Shown: positions 16,893 to 25,132, counted from the stretch's first letter. The stretch: 37,322 nt of DNA from Streptococcus saliviloxodontae (GCF_016908655.1 NZ_JAFBEI010000025.1:1-37322), one strand, 5' to 3'. Program-made: numbers and translations. The notes: generated from the letters alone by a model not told the origin.

Positions 16893-17804
16893 TTACATCC
16901 AACCAATAACGTGAAGGATGACACCGGCGATAAAGAGACCGATGATGATTGTGATAGGAGATACTTTTTTCTTAAGCAACCACATACACAAGAATGTAAG
17001 GAGAAGACCAAGAAGACCAGGAATCAATGAATCAATTTGACCTTGAAGTGTATTTGCTTTTTCTTGAGTCAAGCTAAGACCGCTGTTTACATTGGCAAGG
17101 ATTTCTTGGAGTTGGCTACCTGTAACATTTCCTTTAGGGAACTCAATGTAAGCTCCTTTAGCAAGTGTTGTTGAAGGAAGTCCAAGAGCCATTTTAACTG
17201 ATACCCAACGTTCAACAAGGGCTGCCAAAATGAACATACCAAGGATTGAAGCGCCTTTAGTGATGTCTTGAAGGATACCACCTGAAAGGTCTTTAGTAAT
17301 TTCAGAACCAGCTTTGTAACCAAGTTCTTGAGTGTACCAAAGGAAAGCCATACGGATGATATTCCAACCAAAGAAGAAGATGATTGGACCAAGGATATTT
17401 CCAGACATAGCGATAGAAGCGCCTAGAGCACCAAGGATAGGACGTACAGTAAACCAGAAGACTGGGTCACCAATACCAGCAAGAGGTCCCATCATACCAA
17501 TCTTAACCCCTTGGATAGCAGTATTGTCAATATCAGCTCCAGCAGCTTTTTCTTCTTCAAGAGCTAGTGTTACCCCAAGGATTGGAGAAGCGATGTATGG
17601 GTGTGTATTGAAGAATTCCAAGTGACGCTCAAGAGCGGCAGATTGGTCTTCTTTAGTTGTGTAAAGACGTTTAATAGCAGGGATAAGAGCATATGCCCAA
17701 CCCAAGTTTTGCATACGTTCGTAGTTCCATGAACCTTGTAGGAAGGTTGAGCGCCACCAAACTTTAAGACGATCTGATTTTGTAAGTTGTACTTTTTCAG
17801 CCAT
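16893..17804 (-). CDS. manN: Mannose/glucose PTS permease, IID component
   Basis: ManN is the IID subunit that forms the membrane channel with ManM (IIC). The 303 residues have the IID family start (LTKSDRLKVWWRSTFLQGSWNYERMQNLGWAYALIPA) broken into helices, a GIGDPVFWFTVRPILGALGAS motif region (about 115-135), and hydrophobic C-terminal segments ending in VILHVIGWM. It lies 16 bases after manM. This complex is also a receptor for class II bacteriocins in related bacteria (family knowledge). Confidence 0.95.
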   Translation of the reverse strand: MAEKVQLTKSDRLKVWWRSTFLQGSWNYERMQNLGWAYALIPAIKRLYTTKEDQSAALERHLEFFNTHPYIASPILGVTLALEEEKAAGADIDNTAIQGVKIGMMGPLAGIGDPVFWFTVRPILGALGASIAMSGNILGPIIFFFGWNIIRMAFLWYTQELGYKAGSEITKDLSGGILQDITKGASILGMFILAALVERWVSVKMALGLPSTTLAKGAYIEFPKGNVTGSQLQEILANVNSGLSLTQEKANTLQGQIDSLIPGLLGLLLTFLCMWLLKKKVSPITIIIGLFIAGVILHVIGWM

Positions 17805-17820
17805 AATAATCTCCCTTCTC

Positions 17821-18627
17821 TTAGTAGTCTTCTAGGATGTCGCCGATTGGATCGTTTGAACCACCAGCGCTACCACCGTTGCCTGAACCACCTTGTTTTG
17901 AAAGGTTAAGGTAGATAAGAGCAAGAGCGACACCGATAGCACCAAGAGCGATAAGTGTTAATTGGCTAATAGCAGCAAAGACAAAACCAAGTACGAAGAA
18001 TGGCCAAGTTTCTTTTGTTGCCATCATGTTGATAACAAGGGCATAACCAACGGCAACGACCATGCCACCACCGATAGTCATACCATCTGATAACCAAGCA
18101 GGGATAGCATTAAGCATTGCTTGTACTGTTTCAGTTGGAAGAGCAAGAAGGAGAGCTGCAGGGATAGCAATACGGAGACCTTGCATGATAAGGGCAGTAT
18201 AGTGAGCACGTTCTACAGCAGCGATGTTACCTTGTTTAGCGGCAGCATCTGCACGGTGTACTACCGCAACAGAAAGTGTACGTACGAACATTGTAAGCGC
18301 AAGACCTGCAACGGCAAGTGGGATAGCAACACCGTAAGCAACGGTAATCCCTTTGTTAGTGAAATCTCCACCTTTAACGAGGATAATAGATGCGGCAACA
18401 GCTGCTAGAGCAACGTCTGGTGCAACAGCTGCACCGATGTTAGCCCAACCAAGAGCAAGCATCTGAAGAGTACCACCAAGTATGATACCCGCAGTTACGT
18501 GACCTGTAGCAAGACCGATTAAAGTACATGATACAAGTGGTTGGTGGAATTGAAATTCGTCAAGGATACCATCAAGACCTGCGATAAAGGCGATGATAAT
18601 GACTAAAATCATAGAAATAATTGACAT
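17821..18627 (-). CDS. manM: Mannose/glucose PTS permease, IIC component
   Basis: ManM is the IIC membrane subunit that recognises the sugar. The 268 residues are mostly hydrophobic, with several transmembrane segments. The N-terminal IIC features are GLDGILDEFQFHQPLVSC, near 18-35, and GGTLQMLALGWANIGAA, near 52-68. The C-terminus is a short Gly/Ser/Asn-rich tail (SKQGGSGNGGSAGGSND) ending in acidic residues, probably cytoplasmic and flexible. AAAGGA precedes the ATG. The 132-base gap from manL holds two hairpins. Confidence 0.95.
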   Translation of the reverse strand: MSIISMILVIIIAFIAGLDGILDEFQFHQPLVSCTLIGLATGHVTAGIILGGTLQMLALGWANIGAAVAPDVALAAVAASIILVKGGDFTNKGITVAYGVAIPLAVAGLALTMFVRTLSVAVVHRADAAAKQGNIAAVERAHYTALIMQGLRIAIPAALLLALPTETVQAMLNAIPAWLSDGMTIGGGMVVAVGYALVINMMATKETWPFFVLGFVFAAISQLTLIALGAIGVALALIYLNLSKQGGSGNGGSAGGSNDPIGDILEDY

Positions 18628-18653
18628 TATTCTAAATCCTTTCTTTTTGTGAT

Positions 18654-18757
18654 GACTGTATTTTACTGGAAACAGTCTTTATAATCGTTTTATATCTAAG
18701 TTAGGGTAATTGACTGTAGGGATGACTAGTAGTAGACCTGTTAATACCTACCAGTCA
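18654..18757 (-). other. Two stem-loops between manL and manM
   Basis: TGACTGGTAG pairs with CTACTAGTCA (18723-18757) directly after the manL stop. GACTGT pairs with ACAGTC (18654-18677) nearer manM. Neither carries a T run. Such structures often set different mRNA levels for the soluble and membrane subunits; that is inference. Confidence 0.5.
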
Positions 18758-18759
18758 TA

Positions 18760-19752
18760 TTATTGAACATTTGCTTTGTTAATAAGGTCAAACAAATCTT
18801 TCTTAGAATCATTTGGAACTTTACGCACATCAAATTGAACACCTAAATCACGTAATTTTTCAAAGGTAGCAACGTCATCTTTATCCATAGAAAGCACGTT
18901 GTTAACCATTGTTTTACCAGTTGAGTGAGCCATAGAACCTACATTAAGTTCTTTGATTTCAACGCCACCCTCGATAGCTTCAAGAGCTTCTTGAGGTGTT
19001 TCAAATAAGATAAGCGCGTGGGTATTTCCAAAGCGAGGATCTTTAGAAGCTTCAATCAATTTACGGATTGGAACAACGTTAGCTTTAACACCATTTGGAG
19101 CAGCTTGTTTAATCAAGCTCTTACGAAGATCATCTTGAGCAACTGAGTCAGATGCTACGATGATACGGTCTGCTTTAGAAGCAGGTGTCCAGCCTGTAGC
19201 GACTTGTCCATGAAGAAGACGTGTGTCGATACGAGCAAGGTTAATTTTAAGTTTTCCATCTCCAAGAACGGTTCCTTCAGGAATCGCACCTTGAAGCTCA
19301 GGTTTACCTTCAGAAGCCGAAGGAGTTTCCTCAGCAGGATTGAGCTCTTCAGGGAGGGCTTTGATACCATCCTTAGCTTCCTTGATAATGTTTGCGGCAA
19401 CTTGTTCAACCCCAGCGTTAGCATCCATAAGGCGCTCAGTGTAGGCTTGAATAAGCATTGGCAAGTTGAGACCTGTGATGATGGCAATCTTACGATCAGG
19501 ATTTTCTCCTGAAACTCGGCTAGCTTGGTTAAATGGAGAACCACTCCAAAGGTCAGCTAGTACGAGAACTTCATCATCAGCATCAAATTGAGCGATAGCA
19601 TTGTTGAAGTGAGCGTATAAGTCATCTGGACCTTCATTAGGCATGAAAGTGACAACTTGAACTTTCTCTTGTTCACCAAAGATCATTGATCCTGATTGAT
19701 GAATACCTTCAGCAAATTTACCGTGGCTGGCAATAATAATACCGATACCCAT
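18760..19752 (-). CDS. manL: Mannose/glucose PTS, IIAB component
   Basis: ManL is the cytoplasmic phosphocarrier that passes phosphate from HPr to the incoming sugar. The 330 residues have a IIA domain (1-130) with the phosphorylated H10 in IIASHGKFA, and an Ala/Pro/Glu-rich linker (about 133-165). The IIB domain (about 168-330) has the phosphorylated H181 in [14 protein letters not shown]. The ATG at 19752 follows a perfect AGGAGG. A 28-residue in-frame extension upstream is rejected because it passes through that site and lacks family similarity. It is first in manLMNO, behind a promoter with a cre-like site. Confidence 0.96.
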   Translation of the reverse strand: MGIGIIIASHGKFAEGIHQSGSMIFGEQEKVQVVTFMPNEGPDDLYAHFNNAIAQFDADDEVLVLADLWSGSPFNQASRVSGENPDRKIAIITGLNLPMLIQAYTERLMDANAGVEQVAANIIKEAKDGIKALPEELNPAEETPSASEGKPELQGAIPEGTVLGDGKLKINLARIDTRLLHGQVATGWTPASKADRIIVASDSVAQDDLRKSLIKQAAPNGVKANVVPIRKLIEASKDPRFGNTHALILFETPQEALEAIEGGVEIKELNVGSMAHSTGKTMVNNVLSMDKDDVATFEKLRDLGVQFDVRKVPNDSKKDLFDLINKANVQ

Positions 19753-19787
19753 TCTTGTTCTTCCTCCTAAAAAAATATTTTTCTTAA

Positions 19788-19847
19788 GATAAAAAAGAAC
19801 CTCTCCAGTTTTAGGTCCTATCTCTTGACAGGACACTCTTTTTTATC
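19788..19847 (-). promoter_or_regulatory. Structured leader RNA of the man operon
   Basis: GATAAAAAAGA and TCTTTTTTATC pair perfectly (11 base pairs) across a 38-base loop in which GTCCT pairs with AGGAC. On the minus strand the right arm supplies a T6 run. It lies about 35 bases before the manL start and could terminate or pause transcription. The function is inferred. Confidence 0.5.
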
Positions 19848-19870
19848 TCAAAAAATCTAAGAACAGGAAT

Positions 19871-19899
19871 ATTGTAAAACGTTTTCAAAAAAATTGCAA
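19871..19899 (-). promoter_or_regulatory. man operon promoter with overlapping cre-like site
   Basis: On the minus strand TTGCAA (19894-19899), 17 bases, TACAAT (19871-19876). GTAAAACGTTTTCA (19874-19887) lies across the spacer and -10. It matches the cre consensus TGWAANCGNTNWCA at 12 of 14 positions and is near-palindromic. This predicts CcpA repression or modulation by catabolite control. Confidence 0.75.
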
Positions 19900-20020
19900 G
19901 CCCTTTTTTAGAAAAAATTTGTAAAATAGCAATAATTTCCAAATGCTATCACTTAAGTAGTCAAAAATGAGCGAATTATATCAAAATAATGAGAATTGTG
20001 GTATTTGTCTAAAAACATAA

Positions 20021-20100
20021 AAGAGGCTGGAAAAATGACTGACCCCAAAAGTTAGTTTTTTTGTCTAACGTTTAGGGTGCAGTAGATTCCTAAGCCTCTT
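20021..20100. repeat. Nested inverted repeat, MITE- or IS-end-like
   Basis: The outer arms AAGAGGCT and AGCCTCTT are perfect. Inside, ACTGACCCCAAAAGTTAG (20038-20055) and CTAACGTTTAGGGTGCAGT (20065-20083) are imperfect inverted copies only 9 bases apart, like the two ends of an insertion element with the middle gone. T runs on both sides mean it can also terminate transcripts from either strand, including that of the HAD gene at 20291. The rest of 19900-20290 holds no gene that I can see. Confidence 0.6.
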
Positions 20101-20290
20101 ATTTTTTAGTTAGGTATTACAAGCCGAAGTGGTTGAGAGAGACATTGCAAGCCTTAAATGACCTAGCGTTTCTTCTGCACAGTTCATCGAGCAATTTAGT
20201 TTAGTGCTAATGAACTACTGCTGAGAGAAATTGAGGAAAGCCAATTTTTCTCTATTTCCAACACACTTTAGAGTAGTGGCAAAAATACTA

Positions 20291-21106
20291 TTAAAATAGG
20301 AAGAGTTTTTGCAATTCTTTGGCAACGCCGTCTTCTGAATTGCTGTATTCTAGTTGTTGATCAGCATAAGGAAGTAGGGTCTGACTGGCGTTTTTCATAG
20401 CGTATCCTGTTTGAGCTAGCGCTAACATCTCGGTATCATTGTGTTCATCTCCGAAGGCAATTAAGTCTTGTTTAGACATGCCTAGTGTTTCGAGAAGATA
20501 GTTAAGAGCGTAAGCTTTATTGATTCCCTTAGGAGAGCACTCTAAGATATTGAGTGGTCCGCCCCAAGAGTCCACCTCAAGTTCGTGATTGTAACGTTTC
20601 TTCATTTCTAGCGCAAGCTCTTGTTTATCTTGGTGACGCGTCTGCATCAGGAGAGCATTTGGGTTACGAGTGATTTTTTCAGGAAAAAGGCGCATGCTAT
20701 CGCTAATCTTATCAACACCAAAGAGAGCTGGTTGGATGGTTTCTGGATGATCCATGGTGATGTAAAAATGACGGCGGTATTCGCTAGCGATAAAGTCCAT
20801 TTCTAAGTCGTCTTTATGTTTTAAGATATCGATGAGATAGCGTTTATCCAATCGAACAGATTTCTCAAAATCCCATTTGACTTTAGGGATATTTGTCAAT
20901 GAACCGTTAAATGAGATAAGAGGTGTCTTCAATTTGAGAGTGTTGTAATGGTCGATAGCCATGCGATAAGGACGACCTGTGGCAATCACAACGATGTGAC
21001 CAAGTTCTTGAACTTTTTGAATGGTGTCAATAGTAGTGTCTGACAGATACCCATCAGGATGCAGTAAGGTTCCGTCTAAATCAAGTGCAATCATTTTTTT
21101 CTTCAT
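20291..21106 (-). CDS. Cof-type HAD-IIB phosphatase
   Basis: A 271-residue HAD phosphatase of the Cof/YwpJ type, likely acting on sugar phosphates or similar small metabolites; the substrate is not predictable. Motif I is MIALDLDGTLLHPDG (D9, D11), motif II VIATGRPY (about 40-47), and motif IV FGDEHNDTEMLALA (about 217-230). The large C2 cap lies between motifs II and III. The start at 21106 has no Shine-Dalgarno sequence and lies only 10 bases from a TATAAT. MIALD at 21094 is an alternative. It diverges from the DUF1361 pair. Confidence 0.9.
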   Translation of the reverse strand: MKKKMIALDLDGTLLHPDGYLSDTTIDTIQKVQELGHIVVIATGRPYRMAIDHYNTLKLKTPLISFNGSLTNIPKVKWDFEKSVRLDKRYLIDILKHKDDLEMDFIASEYRRHFYITMDHPETIQPALFGVDKISDSMRLFPEKITRNPNALLMQTRHQDKQELALEMKKRYNHELEVDSWGGPLNILECSPKGINKAYALNYLLETLGMSKQDLIAFGDEHNDTEMLALAQTGYAMKNASQTLLPYADQQLEYSNSEDGVAKELQKLFLF

Positions 21107-21115
21107 AATAAAGGC

Positions 21116-21172
21116 ATTATAACAAAAATCTTAGGTAAATGGGAGAAAAGCTTCTCTTAATTGTGTTATAAT
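21116..21172. promoter_or_regulatory. Divergent extended -10 promoters
   Basis: TGTTATAAT occurs on both strands: the minus copy has its -10 at 21116-21121 (for the Cof-type gene), the plus copy at 21167-21172 (for the DUF1361 pair). Neither has a clear -35; the TGn extension should compensate. The minus -10 leaves almost no room for a leader. Confidence 0.65.
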
Positions 21173-21201
21173 TGGTGGTGAAACAAAAAAGAGGTTTTAG
21201 T

Positions 21202-21786
21202 ATGCATAAGATTATTTTTAGTCATTTGTTTGTGGCTTTTATTTTATTTGGAATTTTATATTATCAGCCGGCTGTTGATGGTCTTTTAGTGAGTCTCATT
21301 TTAGCATTGGTAACCTTAGAAGCAGGTTTTTTAGCCCATCACATGGGAGGTGCAATCATGCGTTTGGTCGCCTTGGTAATCTGGCTTATTTTTTATCCGA
21401 ATACGTTTAATCTGTTGATGTCAGTTAGCCGAGTCTCTTTTGGAGGAGACACGATTTGGACTGATGGATCAATGGCAGCCTTCATGGTATATCTAGCAGC
21501 CCTATCTTTTTCAGTGATTGCGGGAGCCTTGAGTCTGCAACTGATTCTAAAAAGTTTTAAGGCTAATCTTTATACACAGTTTTTGCTAATTCCATCAGTT
21601 GCTTTGTTGACTAGTTTATCGATTCATCTTGGACGTACGACTACTCTTGGTTGGGCAGATTTTTTGCTTAGTCCAGTTAATTTTATTGGTCAGATTGGTT
21701 CTAGTTTAACCATTGCTAATATTCCTTTTTTGATTGGAATGACTTTTATCCAGTGTATGTTTTTAGTGTTGTTGGGAGATGATTGA
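21202..21786 (+). CDS. DUF1361-type membrane protein, first of a tandem pair
   Basis: A 194-residue, strongly hydrophobic protein with about seven membrane helices. It resembles the next gene and the DUF1361 family through WLIFYPNTFNLLM (about 62-74) and a shared SIHLGR near 140. The family function is unknown. Compared with its neighbour it has lost the conserved NTFYMLTDI-type motif (here NTFNLLMSV). The ATG at 21202 follows AGAGG. An in-frame TTG at 21172 would overlap the -10 box and is rejected. The pair probably forms one operon (36-base gap). Confidence 0.82.
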   Translation: MHKIIFSHLFVAFILFGILYYQPAVDGLLVSLILALVTLEAGFLAHHMGGAIMRLVALVIWLIFYPNTFNLLMSVSRVSFGGDTIWTDGSMAAFMVYLAALSFSVIAGALSLQLILKSFKANLYTQFLLIPSVALLTSLSIHLGRTTTLGWADFLLSPVNFIGQIGSSLTIANIPFLIGMTFIQCMFLVLLGDD

Positions 21787-21822
21787 GAAGAGGCAATCGT
21801 TAACCTATGAGGAGGTTAGGAG

Positions 21823-22446
21823 ATGAAGGGCTCGGTACCTTTAGTTATTAAAATACTTGGAATTCATTGTTTTTTAGGAATTATTGCTTTTGGAATTAAG
21901 TATTATCATCAATCTGGTCCAGACCTCGTTTGGAATATGATCTTAGCAGTGATTGCTTTAGATTTTGCAGTAGTTGCTTTTTATAGTCGTTATAAGTTGA
22001 CACGGATTATTTTTGTACTTTTATGGCTTTTCTTTTATCCCAATACATTTTATATGCTAACGGATATTGTCCATATGCACTTTGTAGGAACAGTGCTCTA
22101 TAAGCAAGAAAGTATGATTTTGTACATGCTTTATGTTCCAAGTATTTTATTTGGAACCTTATGTGGTTTGGAGAGTGTACGTATCGTAGTGATGAGCTTG
22201 TCACTTTCTTCGGTCTGGATACGATTGGTACTGTACACGATCTTATCTTTTATTTCTAGTTTTGCGATTCATATTGGTCGTTATGCAAGATTGAATTCCT
22301 GGGATCTGTTTACGAGACCTATGAAAGTGTTTCACGAAATAGTAGCAGTTGTGTCGTGGGATGCGATTTATTTTATAGCAGGATTTACTTGTATTCAGCT
22401 AATGTGTCTTTACTTTACAGATAGTTTTAAATCTCTAGATAGGTGA
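21823..22446 (+). CDS. DUF1361-type membrane protein, second of a tandem pair
   Basis: A 207-residue polytopic membrane protein, about seven helices. It keeps the family motif WLFFYPNTFYMLTDIVHMHF (about 67-86), with acidic and histidine residues at a membrane edge, and a second conserved SFAIHIGRYARLNSWD (about 145-160). No biochemical function is known to me. AGGAGG lies 7 bases before the ATG. The last 12 coding bases form the left arm of the terminator. Confidence 0.85.
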   Translation: MKGSVPLVIKILGIHCFLGIIAFGIKYYHQSGPDLVWNMILAVIALDFAVVAFYSRYKLTRIIFVLLWLFFYPNTFYMLTDIVHMHFVGTVLYKQESMILYMLYVPSILFGTLCGLESVRIVVMSLSLSSVWIRLVLYTILSFISSFAIHIGRYARLNSWDLFTRPMKVFHEIVAVVSWDAIYFIAGFTCIQLMCLYFTDSFKSLDR

Positions 22447-22461
22447 TCTGGGGATTTTTTT
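22429..22461 (+). terminator. Terminator of the DUF1361 pair
   Basis: AAATCTCTAGAT pairs with ATCTGGGGATTT over 12 positions (two G-U pairs) around AGGTG, followed by T7. The stop TGA lies at the loop end, so the hairpin overlaps coding sequence. Confidence 0.8.
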
Positions 22462-22543
22462 GTTGTGATGCTTGTTGTAAAAAGACTTAAAGTAATTTCA
22501 GTTATAAAATGATTTTAAGTGTGATATTTTTAGGTGAATTCCA

Positions 22544-22572
22544 TTGAAAAAAGAATGATAGTTTGATAAAAT
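22544..22572 (+). promoter_or_regulatory. Promoter of the purine-type permease gene
   Basis: TTGAAA (22544-22549), 17 bases, TAAAAT (22567-22572). The leader of about 87 bases contains CGTTCG at 22581, a small ACCT/AGGT hairpin, and the 12-base palindrome GGGCATATGCCC (22635-22646) just before the AGGAG ribosome site. No purine riboswitch core was found. Confidence 0.7.
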
Positions 22573-22666
22573 AGAAATATCGTTCGTAAAAAACCTTGTT
22601 TTCGAGGTGTTTTAGAATAAAAAGATATTAATAAGGGCATATGCCCGAAAAGGAGTCTCCATTCTC

Positions 22667-24076
22667 ATGGAAAAGTTTTTTAAATTAAAAGAACACGGAA
22701 CAGACGTTCGTACGGAAGTTTTGGCTGGTGTGACAACCTTTTTTGCGATGTCATACATTTTGATTGTTAACCCACAGATTTTAGGTCAAACTGGAATGCC
22801 TGCCCAGGGTGTTATGTTGGCAACTATCATTGGTTCTATCGCAGGAACCTTGATGATGGGACTTTATGCTAATATCCCTTATGCAATGGCACCTGGTATG
22901 GGATTAAATGCTTTCTTCACCTATACTGTTGTTGCAGCCTTGGGTTATACTTGGCAAGAAGCTTTAGCGATGGTATTTATCTGTGGTATTATTTCGATGG
23001 TTATCACATTGACAAAAGTACGTCGTATGTTGATTGATGAGATTCCAACTAGTCTAAAACATGCGATTTCAGCAGGTATTGGGGTTTTCTTAACTTACAT
23101 TGGTATTAAAAATGCTGGCTTGATCAAATTCTCTATTGATCCAGGTACCTATACGAAAGCGGGAGAGTCTATTACAGCTAGCTCTGCAGCGACACCAAGT
23201 TTGGTAGCTTTTGACAATCCGGCAGTACTTGTTGCTATTGCCGGCATTCTGATTACAGCCTTCTTTGTTATTAAAAACATCAAAGGTGGTGTCATGATTT
23301 CAATCGTTGTAACTACTATCTTAGCGATTGTAACAGGTGTTGTTGATCTAGGTGCTATCGATTGGTCAGAAAACACACTTGGTTCAGCAGTATCTGAATT
23401 GCACCAAGTTTTTGGCGCAGCTCTGGGTTCTGAAGGTCTAGGACATCTTTTCTCAGACGCGAGTCGTCTACCGGAAGTATTGATGACTATTCTTGCTTTT
23501 GCGATGACGGACATTTTTGATAATGTTGGTACTCTTGTAGGAACTGGGGAAAAAGCAGGAATCTTCAATGTTGATGATAAGCATGCTTCAGCAGGTCTAA
23601 AAAATAAAATGGACAAGGCCTTGTTTGGTGATATGGTCGGAACAACTATCGGTGCTATCGCAGGAACTTCTAATGTGACGACTTATGTAGAGTCAGCTGC
23701 AGGTATCGGTGCTGGTGGTCGTACAGGTTTAACAGCAGTAGTTGTAGCAGTGTTATTTGCTATCTCAAGCTTCTTTACACCACTTGTAAAAGTTGTTCCT
23801 ACACAAGCAACAGCAGCTGTATTGTTGATTGTTGGTATCATGATGCTGTCTAACTTGAAAAATATTAAGTGGGATGATATGTCAGAAGCTGTACCAGCTT
23901 TCTTCACTACTATTTTTATGGGATTTGCTTACTCTATTACAGAGGGAATTGCTTGCGGTTTCTTGATTTATACCTTCACCAAAGTCATCAAAAAAGAAGC
24001 TAAAGACGTTCACGCAATTATCTGGGTGATGGATGCTCTATTCATTTTAAACTTTATTAGTTTAGCTATTTTGTAA
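22667..24076 (+). CDS. NCS2/AzgA-type purine permease
   Basis: A 469-residue proton-coupled nucleobase transporter of the COG2252 (AzgA, PbuG/PbuO) group, probably for hypoxanthine, guanine or adenine; which one is not decided by sequence alone. Family marks are EVLAGVTTFFAMSYILIVNP (about 17-36), AMAPGMGLNAFF (about 73-84), MTDIFDNVGTLVG (about 280-292) and SNVTTYVESAAGIGAGGRTG (about 335-354), which line the substrate site. About 12-14 membrane helices are expected. It is monocistronic, with its own promoter and terminator. The neighbouring Cof gene is also found next to such a permease in related streptococci, as I recall. Confidence 0.93.
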   Translation: MEKFFKLKEHGTDVRTEVLAGVTTFFAMSYILIVNPQILGQTGMPAQGVMLATIIGSIAGTLMMGLYANIPYAMAPGMGLNAFFTYTVVAALGYTWQEALAMVFICGIISMVITLTKVRRMLIDEIPTSLKHAISAGIGVFLTYIGIKNAGLIKFSIDPGTYTKAGESITASSAATPSLVAFDNPAVLVAIAGILITAFFVIKNIKGGVMISIVVTTILAIVTGVVDLGAIDWSENTLGSAVSELHQVFGAALGSEGLGHLFSDASRLPEVLMTILAFAMTDIFDNVGTLVGTGEKAGIFNVDDKHASAGLKNKMDKALFGDMVGTTIGAIAGTSNVTTYVESAAGIGAGGRTGLTAVVVAVLFAISSFFTPLVKVVPTQATAAVLLIVGIMMLSNLKNIKWDDMSEAVPAFFTTIFMGFAYSITEGIACGFLIYTFTKVIKKEAKDVHAIIWVMDALFILNFISLAIL

Positions 24077-24080
24077 TCTA

Positions 24081-24107
24081 AAAAGCTCTCGAATGTCGAG
24101 GGCTTTT
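24081..24107 (+). terminator. Terminator of the purine permease gene
   Basis: AAAAGCTCTCGA pairs with TCGAGGGCTTTT (one G-U) around ATG. The T4 at the end is short but lies in a strong stem. Confidence 0.8.
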
Positions 24108-24132
24108 GTCATGTCTGGATATCAGAATTTTC

Positions 24133-24161
24133 TTGGAAGCTCGTTCTTTTTTTGATATAAT
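24133..24161 (+). promoter_or_regulatory. Promoter of tsaE, placed for a leaderless transcript
   Basis: TTGGAA (24133-24138), 17 bases, TATAAT (24156-24161). The tsaE ATG begins at 24168, exactly where transcription should start, and no Shine-Dalgarno sequence is present. Confidence 0.75.
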
Positions 24162-24167
24162 GGTAAC

Positions 24168-24611
24168 ATGTTTAAGAGTCAAAATGAAGCAGAGCTAATC
24201 GCTCTAGGAACTCGTATCGGTCAAGCACTGAGAGCCAAGGATGTCTTGGTTTTGACAGGCGATTTGGGAGCAGGAAAAACAACCTTAACCAAAGGCATAG
24301 CTAAGGGTCTGGAAATTGACCAGATGATCAAGAGTCCAACCTACACTATTGTACGCGAATACGAGGGGAGACTCCCTCTTTACCATTTGGATGTTTACCG
24401 TATTGGTGACGATCCAGATTCTATAGATTTAGATGATTTTCTATTTAGTGATGGTGTGACAATCATTGAATGGGGAGAGTTGCTAGGAGACCACTTGCCA
24501 GATGATTATCTTGAGGTCGTTATCAGCCGTGACGGTGATGGTCGCAAACTTCTTTTCGAAGCATATGGTTCAAGAGCTCAAGAGCTTCGTGAGGTTATCG
24601 TGAATGGCTAG
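24168..24611 (+). CDS. tsaE: tRNA threonylcarbamoyladenosine synthesis ATPase TsaE
   Basis: TsaE is the P-loop ATPase that works with TsaB and TsaD to make t6A37 on ANN-decoding tRNAs. The 147 residues carry Walker A GDLGAGKTT (31-39), the family motif SPTYTIVREYEG (about 56-67), LYHLDVYRI (about 71-79) and IIEWGE (about 100-105). The ATG at 24168 is the only start that gives the full N-terminus. It lacks a ribosome site and sits 6 bases after a -10 box. It overlaps the acetyltransferase gene by 8 bases, which argues for an operon with it and the LCP gene. Confidence 0.95.
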   Translation: MFKSQNEAELIALGTRIGQALRAKDVLVLTGDLGAGKTTLTKGIAKGLEIDQMIKSPTYTIVREYEGRLPLYHLDVYRIGDDPDSIDLDDFLFSDGVTIIEWGELLGDHLPDDYLEVVISRDGDGRKLLFEAYGSRAQELREVIVNG

Positions 24612-25125
24612 TCAGGAAGTTTATTTTGCTGAAGCAGATGTTTTCGATGCTCAATCTCTTCTTGATTTTTTAGATAGAGTTGGAGGAGAGACGGAGTTCA
24701 TAGATTTGGACGAGTCGGGTATTTTAATGAGCCTGCCAGAAATGGAAAAATCCTTGGCCTATCGTTTGGCATCTGAAAATAATATCTGTTTACTGGCAAA
24801 GCTTGGTTCCAGAGTGATTGGTATGCTAAATATAGCAGCGGACTTCAGAGAGCAGACCAGACATATTGGTGATCTTTTTGTTGTTATCGAAAAGGCTTAC
24901 TGGGGATATGGACTAGGTCAGACACTGATGGAGTTGGCGATGGATTGGGCTCAAGAAACAGATGAGATTGCACGTCTTGAACTGACTGTTCAGGTACGAA
25001 ATGATAGGGCTGTCCATGTTTACCAAAAGTACGGCTTTGAAATTGAAGGTGTCAAAAAAAGAGGCGCTAAATTAAAAAATGGAGAATTTCTAGATGTTTA
25101 CCTCATGGGTAAGTTAATAGACTAA
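24604..25125 (+). CDS. GNAT-family N-acetyltransferase
   Basis: A 173-residue acetyl-CoA-dependent acetyltransferase. The acetyl-CoA loop is seen at about 94-106 (KAYWGYGLGQTLM), followed by the LELTVQVRNDRAVHVYQKYGFEIEG segment typical of RimJ/RimL-like and small-molecule GNATs. The substrate is unknown. It overlaps tsaE by 8 bases and is followed 7 bases later by the LCP gene. This gene order is shared with other streptococci as I recall, but no functional link is established. Confidence 0.9.
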   Translation: MASQEVYFAEADVFDAQSLLDFLDRVGGETEFIDLDESGILMSLPEMEKSLAYRLASENNICLLAKLGSRVIGMLNIAADFREQTRHIGDLFVVIEKAYWGYGLGQTLMELAMDWAQETDEIARLELTVQVRNDRAVHVYQKYGFEIEGVKKRGAKLKNGEFLDVYLMGKLID

Positions 25126-25132
25126 TAGTGAT

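Noticed and set aside
16817-17011. N-terminal extension of ManO
   Set aside because: The extended residues translate the manN-manO spacer and the end of manN, contain odd cysteine/serine-rich sequence and have no ribosome site.
22447-22666. Possible purine riboswitch before the purine permease
   Set aside because: No three-way-junction core or conserved loop sequences; only small hairpins and a 12-base palindrome. The CGTTCG near 22581 is too weak a match to call a PurR box.
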